Assembly (NCBI GenBank): GCA_003151895.1
Contig: PLYX01000270.1
Span: 1-9,938 of the forward strand
DNA length: 9,938 bases
Reading direction: 5' to 3'
Origin: Solirubrobacterales bacterium
GTDB lineage: Bacteria > Actinomycetota > Thermoleophilia > Solirubrobacterales > Solirubrobacteraceae
The notes beneath the pieces are model-generated. The model did not search any database. It was not told where the DNA came from and saw only the letters and a program-made list of their open reading frames with translations. Positions 5,124 through 9,938 of this stretch are shown here, piece after piece. The position numbers and the translations under genes were made by a program. The number at the start of each line of letters is the position of its first letter. Position 1 is the first letter of the stretch.

Positions 5124-6083
5124 ATGATGGGTCGCGTGACGAGCGCCCCGTCCAGCGACCCCGCCAGCCCGACCGATCGGAGATCAATGGGATCTCCGAT
5201 CGGCCAGCACACGGCGGCGGCGGCCCCGAACGCCCCCGCCGGCGACCCCCGCGCCCGTCCGATCGGCGTGTTCGACTCGGGCGTCGGCGGGCTCACCGTG
5301 TTGCACGAGCTGCTCGTGCAACTCCCATGCGAGGACTTCCTCTATCTCGGTGACACCGCGCGCTTCCCCTACGGCGAGCGCTCCCCCGAGGAGCTCGCGC
5401 GCTTCTCCTCGGAGATCGCCGAGGAGCTCTTGCGCCGCCGCGCGAAGCTGCTCGTGATCGCCTGCAACTCCGCCACCGCCGCCGCGCTGCCGATCCTCGA
5501 GCGGCGCATGATGGAGACCACGCTCGGCGTCGACGTGCTCGGCGTCGTGCGCCCCGAGGCGCTGCAGGCGGTCGCCGCCACGCGCAGCGGGCGGATCGGC
5601 CTGCTCGCCACGCCCACCACCGTCTCAAGCGGCAGCTACGAGCGCGCCGTCGGCGCGGTCGACCCGCACGTCACCCTGCACCCGGTCGCCTGCCCCACAC
5701 TCGCGTCGATCATCCAGGCCGGCCATCAGTTCGACGAGCGCGCCGTCGCAAGCGTGCGCGAAGCCTGCGCCCCGCTGCGCGACGCCGGCGTCGACACCGT
5801 CATCCTCGGCTGCACCCACTACCCGCTGATCAGCCCGATGCTCCAGCGCATGCTCGGCCCCGACGTGAAGCTCGTCAGCTCCGGCGGCGCGCTCGCGCGA
5901 CAGGTCGAGCACGCGCTCTCCACGCGCGGGCTGCGCAACCCGCGCGAGCACGGCGAGGGGGACTACCGCTTTCTGTGCACAGGCGACACCGAGGCGTTCA
6001 GGGAGCTCGGCACCCGCTTCCTGCAGATGCCGCTCGGCGAGGTCGAGCACATCGACCTGCAAAGCGTGGGAGCGCTCGCGTGA
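5124..6083 (+). CDS. murI: Glutamate racemase
   Basis: Cytoplasmic cofactor-independent enzyme that interconverts L- and D-glutamate, giving D-Glu for peptidoglycan. Counted from the ATG at 5124 it has 319 residues against a usual 260-285. The catalytic cysteines are C114 in IACNSATAA and C230 in LGCTHYPL. PIGVFDSGVGGLTV (46-59) is the normal start of the fold, with its Asp at 51. The first 45 residues are an extension containing palindromic element copy 3 (residues 16-27, PTDRRSMGSPIG). The ATG in the element loop at 5187 is in frame and would give 298 residues, with GGAG four bases before it. ATG 5124, ATG 5127, GTG 5136 and ATG 5187 all remain possible. The gene leads the run murI-rph-rdgB, a common actinobacterial order. 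The tail after HIDL (QSVGALA) is slightly longer than usual. Confidence 0.96.
   Translation: MMGRVTSAPSSDPASPTDRRSMGSPIGQHTAAAAPNAPAGDPRARPIGVFDSGVGGLTVLHELLVQLPCEDFLYLGDTARFPYGERSPEELARFSSEIAEELLRRRAKLLVIACNSATAAALPILERRMMETTLGVDVLGVVRPEALQAVAATRSGRIGLLATPTTVSSGSYERAVGAVDPHVTLHPVACPTLASIIQAGHQFDERAVASVREACAPLRDAGVDTVILGCTHYPLISPMLQRMLGPDVKLVSSGGALARQVEHALSTRGLRNPREHGEGDYRFLCTGDTEAFRELGTRFLQMPLGEVEHIDLQSVGALA
5168..5212 (+). repeat. In-frame palindromic element, copy 3 (murI N-terminal extension)
   Basis: Arms CCGATCGGAGATC (5173-5185) and GATCTCCGATCGG (5191-5203) are identical to those of copy 1; the loop is AATGG instead of AGAGG. The flanks CCCGA and CCAGCACAC also match copy 1, giving 42 of 45 identical bases. 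The loop change creates an in-frame ATG at 5187. In murI it reads SPTDRRSMGSPIGQ, the same frame and face as copy 2 in nadB. Confidence 0.95.
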
Positions 6084-6126
6084 GCCAGGACGCTCAGTCG
6101 CCCGCCGATGGGCGGCAGGCGTCCTC

Positions 6127-6145
6127 GGAGGAGGGCGACTCGGTG
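6127..6145 (+). promoter_or_regulatory. Strong ribosome site that decides the rph start
   Basis: GGAGGAGGG at 6127-6135 lies seven bases before the in-frame GTG at 6143. This favours that codon over the upstream GTG at 6080, which overlaps the murI stop as GTGA but has no comparable site. Confidence 0.75.
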
Positions 6146-6904
6146 GCCACAGATCGGCCGGTGCTCGCCGGGCGCGGTGTGCGCAAACGCAGCTACACGC
6201 GCTCCGCCGGCGAGCTGCGCCCCGTTGAGATCGAGCCAGGGTTCGTGCGTACCGCCACCGGGTCGGCCTTGATCTCGATGGGGGAGACGCGCGTCATCTG
6301 CACCGCCTCCGCCCAGGAGGGCGTGCCCCGCTGGATGACCGGCAAGGGCAGGGGCTGGCTGACGGCCGAGTACGGGATGCTGCCCGCCTCCACCGGCGAT
6401 CGCAAGGCGCGCGACATCTCCAAGGGGCGCCTCGACGGGCGCTCGGTGGAGATCCAGCGTCTGATCGGCCGCTCATTGCGCGCTGTCATCGATCTGAACG
6501 CGCTCGGCGAACGCACCATCTACCTCGACTGCGACGTGCTGCAGGCCGACGGCGGCACCCGCTGCGCGTCGATCACCGGCGCCTACGTGGCGCTGGCGCT
6601 CGCGTGCGCGCGGTTGCAGAGCAAGGAGAAGATCGAGCGCTCCCCGCTCACCGGCTCGATCGCGGCCGTCTCGTGCGGGATCGTCGACGGGGCGGCGCTG
6701 CTCGACCTCGACTACGGCGAGGACTCGAACGCCGAGGTCGACGCCAACGTGGTCATGACCGGCGAAGGCGGTCTCGTCGAGGTGCAAGCCACGGCAGAGC
6801 GCACCCCGCTCTCGCGTGCCAGCCTCGACGAGCTGCTCGCGCTCGCCGCGGCCGGCATCGACGAGCTGCGCGCCGCCCAGCAGCGCGTGCTCGGCGCCGC
6901 CTGA
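6143..6904 (+). CDS. rph: Ribonuclease PH
   Basis: Phosphate-dependent 3'-to-5' exoribonuclease that trims tRNA precursors and structured RNA 3' ends; family members work as hexameric rings. From GTG 6143 it has 253 residues, within the family range. Seen in order: GELRPVEIEPGF (23-34), GWLTAEYGMLPAST (71-84), DGRSVEIQRLIGRSLRAV (98-115), DCDVLQADGGTRCASITGA (129-147) with the phosphate-site Gly-Thr-Arg, and LLDLDYGEDSNAEVD (186-200) with the acidic metal-binding residues, then VEVQATAE (212-219). Starting at GTG 6080 would add 21 low-complexity residues and overlap murI by four bases. The choice rests on the ribosome site at 6127-6135. It is followed by rdgB after seven bases, so the two are almost certainly co-transcribed. 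Confidence 0.97.
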   Translation: MATDRPVLAGRGVRKRSYTRSAGELRPVEIEPGFVRTATGSALISMGETRVICTASAQEGVPRWMTGKGRGWLTAEYGMLPASTGDRKARDISKGRLDGRSVEIQRLIGRSLRAVIDLNALGERTIYLDCDVLQADGGTRCASITGAYVALALACARLQSKEKIERSPLTGSIAAVSCGIVDGAALLDLDYGEDSNAEVDANVVMTGEGGLVEVQATAERTPLSRASLDELLALAAAGIDELRAAQQRVLGAA

Positions 6905-6911
6905 GGCGACC

Positions 6912-7553
6912 ATGGACGCCCAGTACAGCGATCGTGCCGGCGCCAAGGACGCGCCAGGCGCTCAACGGCTGCTGCTGGCCACCCGCAACGAGCACAAGCG
7001 CCGCGAGTTCGCGCGGCTGCTGCCCGGCTTCCAGGTGGACGGCCTCCCAGACGAGGTGACCCTGCCGCCAGAGGACGACTCCACGTTCGAGGACAACGCG
7101 CTCAGCAAGGCCCGCGCCGCCGCAGCCGCCACCGGCAGAACCAGCATCGCAGACGACTCGGGTATCGAAGCGGCCGCGCTCCACGGCGCCCCCGGGGTGC
7201 GCTCCGCCCGCTACGCCGGTGAGGACGCCTCCGACGAGCAGAACCTCGCCAAGCTGCTGCGCGAGGCGCCCGCCGGCAGCCCGCTCGCCTACGTGTGTGT
7301 GCTCGCCTACGTCGATCCAGTGGCCGGGGTGGAGCGCGTGTTCGAAGGGCGCTGCACAGGCCGTCTCGCCGACAGTCCGCGCGGCGAGGGCGGCTTCGGC
7401 TACGACCCAGCCTTCCTGCCCGCCTGTCCCCGAACGGGGGACGAGGAGTCCGGCGGGGTGACGATGGCGCAGCTCAGCGACGAGCGCAAGGATGCCATCA
7501 GTCACCGCGGCAGCGCGGTGCGCGCGCTGTGCGAGTGGCTCATCTCGAAGTGA
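6912..7553 (+). CDS. rdgB: XTP/dITP diphosphatase (non-canonical purine NTP pyrophosphatase)
   Basis: Hydrolyses XTP, ITP and dITP to the monophosphates, keeping deaminated purines out of DNA and RNA. The protein has 213 residues, Ham1/RdgB family. It has LLLATRNEHKRREF (20-33) with the T-x-x-N-x-x-K nucleotide motif, the acidic IADDSGIE (79-86), APGVRSARYAG (93-103), GFGYDPAF (161-168) and DAISHRG (194-200). The start ATG at 6912 has GAGG at 6903-6906, five bases upstream, overlapping the rph stop. The first 16 residues before AQRLLLATRN are a small extension. Between FLPA (168-171) and TMAQLS the segment CPRTGDEESGG is longer than I expect for the family; it is coded by the GTCCCC-type palindrome at 7425-7442. 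Confidence 0.96.
   Translation: MDAQYSDRAGAKDAPGAQRLLLATRNEHKRREFARLLPGFQVDGLPDEVTLPPEDDSTFEDNALSKARAAAAATGRTSIADDSGIEAAALHGAPGVRSARYAGEDASDEQNLAKLLREAPAGSPLAYVCVLAYVDPVAGVERVFEGRCTGRLADSPRGEGGFGYDPAFLPACPRTGDEESGGVTMAQLSDERKDAISHRGSAVRALCEWLISK
7425..7442. repeat. GTCCCC-type palindrome inside rdgB
   Basis: GTCCCC (7426-7431) and GGGGAC (7437-7442) pair with loop GAACG. With the preceding T (7425) the string TGTCCCC-GAAC-GGGGGAC matches the stem core of the intergenic hairpin at 3205-3221 (TGTCCCC-TTA-GGGGGAC). It is read in frame as CPRTGD in a variable loop of RdgB. Confidence 0.65.
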
Positions 7554-7583
7554 TCGCGGTCGAGGTCGGCTGCGCACCCCACT

Positions 7584-7724
7584 TCACAGCAGGTTGATCG
7601 CGGCCGACCCCGCCACCGCCACGCTCAGCGCGGCATAGCCCGTGTAGCCGGAGAGCAGTAGCAGCACCGCTGTGAGCAGCGCGACGAGCACGGTTGCGAT
7701 CCAGGCGAAGCGGGAGAGCGGCAT
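7584..7724 (-). CDS. Small membrane protein, 46 residues
   Basis: A short open frame begins MPLSRFAWIATVLVALL and ends GSAAINLL. Nearly the whole length is hydrophobic, fitting two close membrane helices (about 7-22 and 27-44) separated by SGYTGY. I do not recognise the family. It is supported by the composition, which matches a membrane protein rather than a shadow of another gene (nothing else covers 7554-7748), and by TACGCT (7736-7731), a -10-type box 6 bases before the ATG, as in leaderless actinobacterial genes. Its stop lies 30 bases after the end of convergent rdgB. A random frame cannot be excluded without homologues. Confidence 0.6.
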   Translation of the reverse strand: MPLSRFAWIATVLVALLTAVLLLLSGYTGYAALSVAVAGSAAINLL

Positions 7725-7730
7725 CACGGC

Positions 7731-7740
7731 AGCGTATTCT
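7731..7740. promoter_or_regulatory. Overlapping divergent -10 boxes for pyrF and the small membrane gene
   Basis: On the plus strand TATTCT (7735-7740) ends 8 bases before the pyrF GTG. On the minus strand TACGCT (7736-7731) ends 6 bases before the ATG at 7724. Both fit TANNNT and share the TA at 7735-7736. Neither start codon has a ribosome site, so both messages may be leaderless. Only one polymerase could occupy the site at a time. Confidence 0.5.
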
Positions 7741-7748
7741 CTCCAGCA

Positions 7749-8717
7749 GTGGCCTCACCTGCTCACCCGCCCGCAGTCGCCCTAAGCTTTGGCGACAGGC
7801 TCGCATCACGCGTGACCGAGCGCGAGTCGCAGATCGTGCTCGGGCTCGACCCCGATCCGAGCGCGTTGTGGCCGGGGATGGCCGACCGCGGGCACGAGCT
7901 GTCCGCGGAGACGGCTCCGGCCATGCGCGCCGCCGCTGCCGTGCGCGCGCACTGCACAGCGCTGATAGACGCGGCCGGCCCGGCGTGTGTGGCGGTCAAG
8001 CCGCAGCTCGCGCGCTTCGAGGTGTTGGGCGCGCCCGGGTGGGGGGCGCTCGAAGCGGTCGTCGCGCACGCGCACGAGGCCGGCCTGCTCGTGATCGCCG
8101 ACGGCAAGCGCGGGGACATCGACGTGAGCGCACGCGCCTACGCTCAGGCGCTGATGGGGGCGGTCGACACGCCGTTCGGGTCCGTACGCGGACTCGACGC
8201 CGACATGGTCACGGTCAACCCGCTGATGGGCGCCGATGCGGTCGAGCCCCTCATCGCCACCGCACGCGAGTCGGGCGCACCCAAAGGGCACACGGCCGGA
8301 GTGCTTGTGCTCGTGCGCACCTCCAACCCCGGCGCCGCCGACATTGAGGATCTCGAGCTCGCCGGCGGCGGCACGGTGTGGGAGCGGATCGCCGCGCTCG
8401 TGGACATGCTCGGAAGCGACGGCGTGGGGGAGAGCGGCCTCAGCGACGTGGGAGCGGTCGTGGGGGCCACGGCGCCCGAGCACCTCGCACGCGCCCGCGA
8501 GCTCATGCCCCACGCCGTGTTCCTGCTGCCGGGCGTCGGCGCGCAGGGCGGCCGCGTCGCGGATCTGGCCCCCGCGTTCGCCCCCGGCCGTGCCGGCGGG
8601 CTGATCGCCGCCTCGCGTTCGATCGCGGGCGCCCATGTCAAGAGCGGCCGGGATCCGCGGGATTCGGCTTGTGCCGAGGCGGAGCGGTTGAGAGCGCTCG
8701 CCTGGAGCCTTACGTAG
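7749..8717 (+). CDS. pyrF: Orotidine 5'-phosphate decarboxylase, subfamily 2
   Basis: Decarboxylates OMP to UMP, the last step of de novo pyrimidine synthesis. The 322 residues and the motif layout fit the longer subfamily 2 enzymes of actinobacteria. QIVLGLDPDP (28-37) is the first barrel strand. AVKPQLARFE (82-91) supplies the Lys of the catalytic network and VIADGKRGDID (115-125) the Asp-Lys-Asp part. DMVTVNPLMGADAVEPL (152-168), VLVLVRTSNPGA (185-196), FLLPGVGAQGG (258-268) and IAASRSI (286-292) follow as later strands and the phosphate site. The start is GTG at 7749; a -10 box eight bases upstream and the lack of a ribosome site suggest a leaderless message. It is monocistronic or read into the kinase gene 98 bases downstream. 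Confidence 0.96.
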   Translation: MASPAHPPAVALSFGDRLASRVTERESQIVLGLDPDPSALWPGMADRGHELSAETAPAMRAAAAVRAHCTALIDAAGPACVAVKPQLARFEVLGAPGWGALEAVVAHAHEAGLLVIADGKRGDIDVSARAYAQALMGAVDTPFGSVRGLDADMVTVNPLMGADAVEPLIATARESGAPKGHTAGVLVLVRTSNPGAADIEDLELAGGGTVWERIAALVDMLGSDGVGESGLSDVGAVVGATAPEHLARARELMPHAVFLLPGVGAQGGRVADLAPAFAPGRAGGLIAASRSIAGAHVKSGRDPRDSACAEAERLRALAWSLT

Positions 8718-8815
8718 CTCTTCTCCTCGCGCCGCCCCGCGTCCGCTAGCCTCTAGGAGCGCTTTGGGGAGCCGTTCGGCCCGCGTCGCGCAGGAAAGTG
8801 GATGCAGAGCACCAC

Positions 8816-9775
8816 ATGATCATCACGGTCACGCTCAACGCGGCCATCGACAAGTCGCTCTCGGTGCCCAACTTCCGTCTCGGGCGGCGCCACCGCACCG
8901 TCGAGCAGCGCACGATGGCGGGTGGCAAGGGCGTCAACATCGCACGCGCCCTGAAGGCGCTCGGTCAGCCGGTGATCGCCACCGGCCTGGCCGGAGGGGC
9001 GACCGGCACGCACATCGTCGAGCAGCTCACCGCGGAGGCGATCCTCAACGACTTCGTGCGCATTCGCGAGGAGTCGCGCACCAACACCTCGGTGCTGGAC
9101 CCCACCAACGGCGAGCAGACCGAGGTCAACGAACGCGGTCCCTCCGTCTCCGAGCAGGAGGTCGAGCTGTTCCGCGACAAGCTGCTCTACCTCGCCCGAG
9201 GCGCGGCGATCGTGGTGCTCGCCGGATCGCTTCCGCGCGGCGTGGAGCTCGATCTGTACGCCACGCTGATCCGCGAGCTGCAGAAGGCCGGCGTCACGAC
9301 CGTGATCGACACCGACGGCGACCCGCTGCTGCACGCGGTGCGCGCCGAGCCCGACGTCGTCTCCCCGAACGTGCTCGAGGCCGAGGAGCTCGTCGGTCAC
9401 GAGTTCGCCGCCGAGGAGGAACGGCTGCTCGCTGTGCGCGAGATCGTCGAGCTCGGCCCGCGCGAGGCGATCATGACGATGGCTGACGGGTGCGTCGCCG
9501 ACGTGCTCATCGATGGCAAGTCGTCTCTGCGCCGTGCCCGCATCGAACCACGCGAGCCGATCGCCAAGCGCGGCTCGGGCGATGCGTTCCTCGCCGGCTA
9601 TGTCGCCGCACGGTATGAGGGCCGCTCGCCAGACCAGTGCCTGCGCTTCGGGGTGGCGTGTGGCGCTGAGTCGACAGGTCGGCTCGGGGCCGGGCTGATC
9701 GATCCGAAGGAGGCTCGGCGGCTGATGGGCGCGGTCGAGGTTGGGGCGGTTGAGCTGCCCGCCGAGGTCAGCTGA
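8816..9775 (+). CDS. PfkB-family hexose-phosphate kinase (1-phosphofructokinase/LacC-like)
   Basis: An ATP-dependent sugar-phosphate kinase of the ribokinase superfamily, subgroup FruK/PfkB/LacC. The most likely substrates are fructose-1-phosphate, fructose-6-phosphate or tagatose-6-phosphate; sequence alone does not choose. The protein has 319 residues. It opens with IITVTLNAAIDKS, typical of the subgroup. AGGKGVNIARAL (35-46) is the first PfkB signature, LAGSLPRGV (135-143) a sugar-site strand, VVSPNVLEAEEL (181-192) replaces the usual KPN-x-x-E, and KRGSGDAFLAGYVAA (251-265) is the second signature, with the catalytic Asp at 256. The ATG at 8816 gives the standard N-terminus; a GTG at 8798 would add six residues and has AGGA only three bases before it. 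In the 98-base gap after pyrF, TAGCCT (8747-8752) is a possible -10 box. No fructose PTS or regulator gene is nearby. Confidence 0.93.
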   Translation: MIITVTLNAAIDKSLSVPNFRLGRRHRTVEQRTMAGGKGVNIARALKALGQPVIATGLAGGATGTHIVEQLTAEAILNDFVRIREESRTNTSVLDPTNGEQTEVNERGPSVSEQEVELFRDKLLYLARGAAIVVLAGSLPRGVELDLYATLIRELQKAGVTTVIDTDGDPLLHAVRAEPDVVSPNVLEAEELVGHEFAAEEERLLAVREIVELGPREAIMTMADGCVADVLIDGKSSLRRARIEPREPIAKRGSGDAFLAGYVAARYEGRSPDQCLRFGVACGAESTGRLGAGLIDPKEARRLMGAVEVGAVELPAEVS

Positions 9776-9788
9776 GAGGCCGCTCAGC
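9771..9788. terminator. Hairpin holding both convergent stop codons
   Basis: GCTGAG (9771-9776) and CTCAGC (9783-9788) form a 6-base-pair stem with a 6-base loop between the convergent kinase and permease genes. Each arm contains the TGA of one gene. It could act as a weak bidirectional terminator, but it lacks T-runs. Confidence 0.35.
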
Positions 9789-9938
9789 CGCCCGCGACGT
9801 CGCGGCGCAAGAAGACCAGGTACCCGGCGATCAGCGCGGGTGCCGCGTACAGCGCGCAGACCCATAGCGAGTGCGTCACCGGCGCCCAGTCGGTGGGGGT
9901 GCGCAGCAGGCCGTGCCAGTTCTCGAACTGTTCGGTCA
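9784..9938 (-). CDS. C-terminal end of a membrane protein, possibly an ABC transporter permease
   Basis: The last 50 codons before the stop are present; the rest lies beyond the right edge. A polar stretch (TEQFENWHGLLRTPTDW) leads into a hydrophobic helix at about residues 24-43 of the fragment (LWVCALYAAPALIAGYLVF). The end, LRRDVAGG, follows the helix directly, as in ABC-2 type permeases, where the last helix is followed by a short basic tail with an Arg-Arg-Asp motif. The assignment to that family is only a suggestion. It converges on the kinase gene with eight bases between the two stop codons. Confidence 0.7.
   Translation of the reverse strand, partial: TEQFENWHGLLRTPTDWAPVTHSLWVCALYAAPALIAGYLVFLRRDVAGG

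Noticed and set aside
5257..5266. TCCGATCGGC at the conserved PIG of MurI matches the end of the palindromic element.
   Set aside because: This codes the family-conserved PIGVFDSG motif and has no second arm; the match is most simply coincidence.
6054..6078. The end of murI encodes IDLQSVGALA, and its DNA resembles one half of palindromic element copy 2 plus flank (about 18 of 25 bases).
   Set aside because: IDL is a normal MurI ending, there is no partner arm, and the match is weak in such GC-rich DNA. It could be a decayed half element but this cannot be supported.
8444..8465. GACGTGGGAGCGGTCGTGGG in pyrF resembles the flank of element copy 2 (GTGGGAGC).
   Set aside because: Eight shared bases without a palindrome; ordinary codons for DVGAVVG.
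8753..9865. Long minus-strand open frame opposite the PfkB kinase.
   Set aside because: The plus strand has both PfkB signatures, and the minus frame shows only Arg/Asp/Leu-rich filler with no motif.

Overview
The window is very GC-rich, uses GTG as well as ATG starts, and has tightly packed genes. The order murI-rph-rdgB, an actinobacterial-type (subfamily 2) PyrF and several start codons placed 6-9 bases after TANNNT-like -10 boxes suggest a high-GC Actinomycetota. The style fits the Thermoleophilia/Solirubrobacterales, but that placement is inference from gene content, not from a marker gene.

Layout. A minus-strand block fills 1-5099. Read in its own direction it runs: a GT4 glycosyltransferase (5099-4161), a zinc-ribbon protein with a Pro/Ala-rich tail (4171-3485), a 79-residue zinc-ribbon membrane protein (3488-3249, GTGA overlap), an intergenic hairpin, nadB (3184-1640), a 264-base gap, a 145-residue protein with a C-terminal Cys/His motif (1375-938), and the N-terminal 283 residues of a HyuA-type hydantoinase/oxoprolinase that runs off the left edge. 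A plus-strand block starts divergently at about 5124 with murI, rph and rdgB (glutamate racemase, RNase PH, XTP/dITP pyrophosphatase). A 46-residue membrane protein on the minus strand (7724-7584) then faces pyrF across a very short divergent promoter. pyrF is followed by a PfkB-family sugar-phosphate kinase. The last 155 bases hold the C-terminus of a convergent membrane protein.

Most genes are housekeeping: NAD synthesis (nadB), peptidoglycan precursor supply (murI), RNA 3'-end maturation (rph), nucleotide-pool cleaning (rdgB), pyrimidine synthesis (pyrF) and hexose-phosphate metabolism (pfkB).

The unusual signal is a repeat family. Three copies of a near-perfect palindrome, with 13-base arms and a 5-base loop, lie inside genes without breaking the reading frame: two in nadB and one in the N-terminal extension of murI. 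Two copies match over a 45-base unit (15 codons) at 42 of 45 positions. The third differs in the arms by a compensatory pair change (C-G to T-A). This resembles the protein-coding palindromic elements described in Rickettsia, but in a high-GC genome. A second, shorter palindrome type (TGTCCCC-loop-GGGGGAC) occurs once between genes and once inside an apparent insertion in rdgB. No transposase, CRISPR array, tRNA or rRNA was seen.
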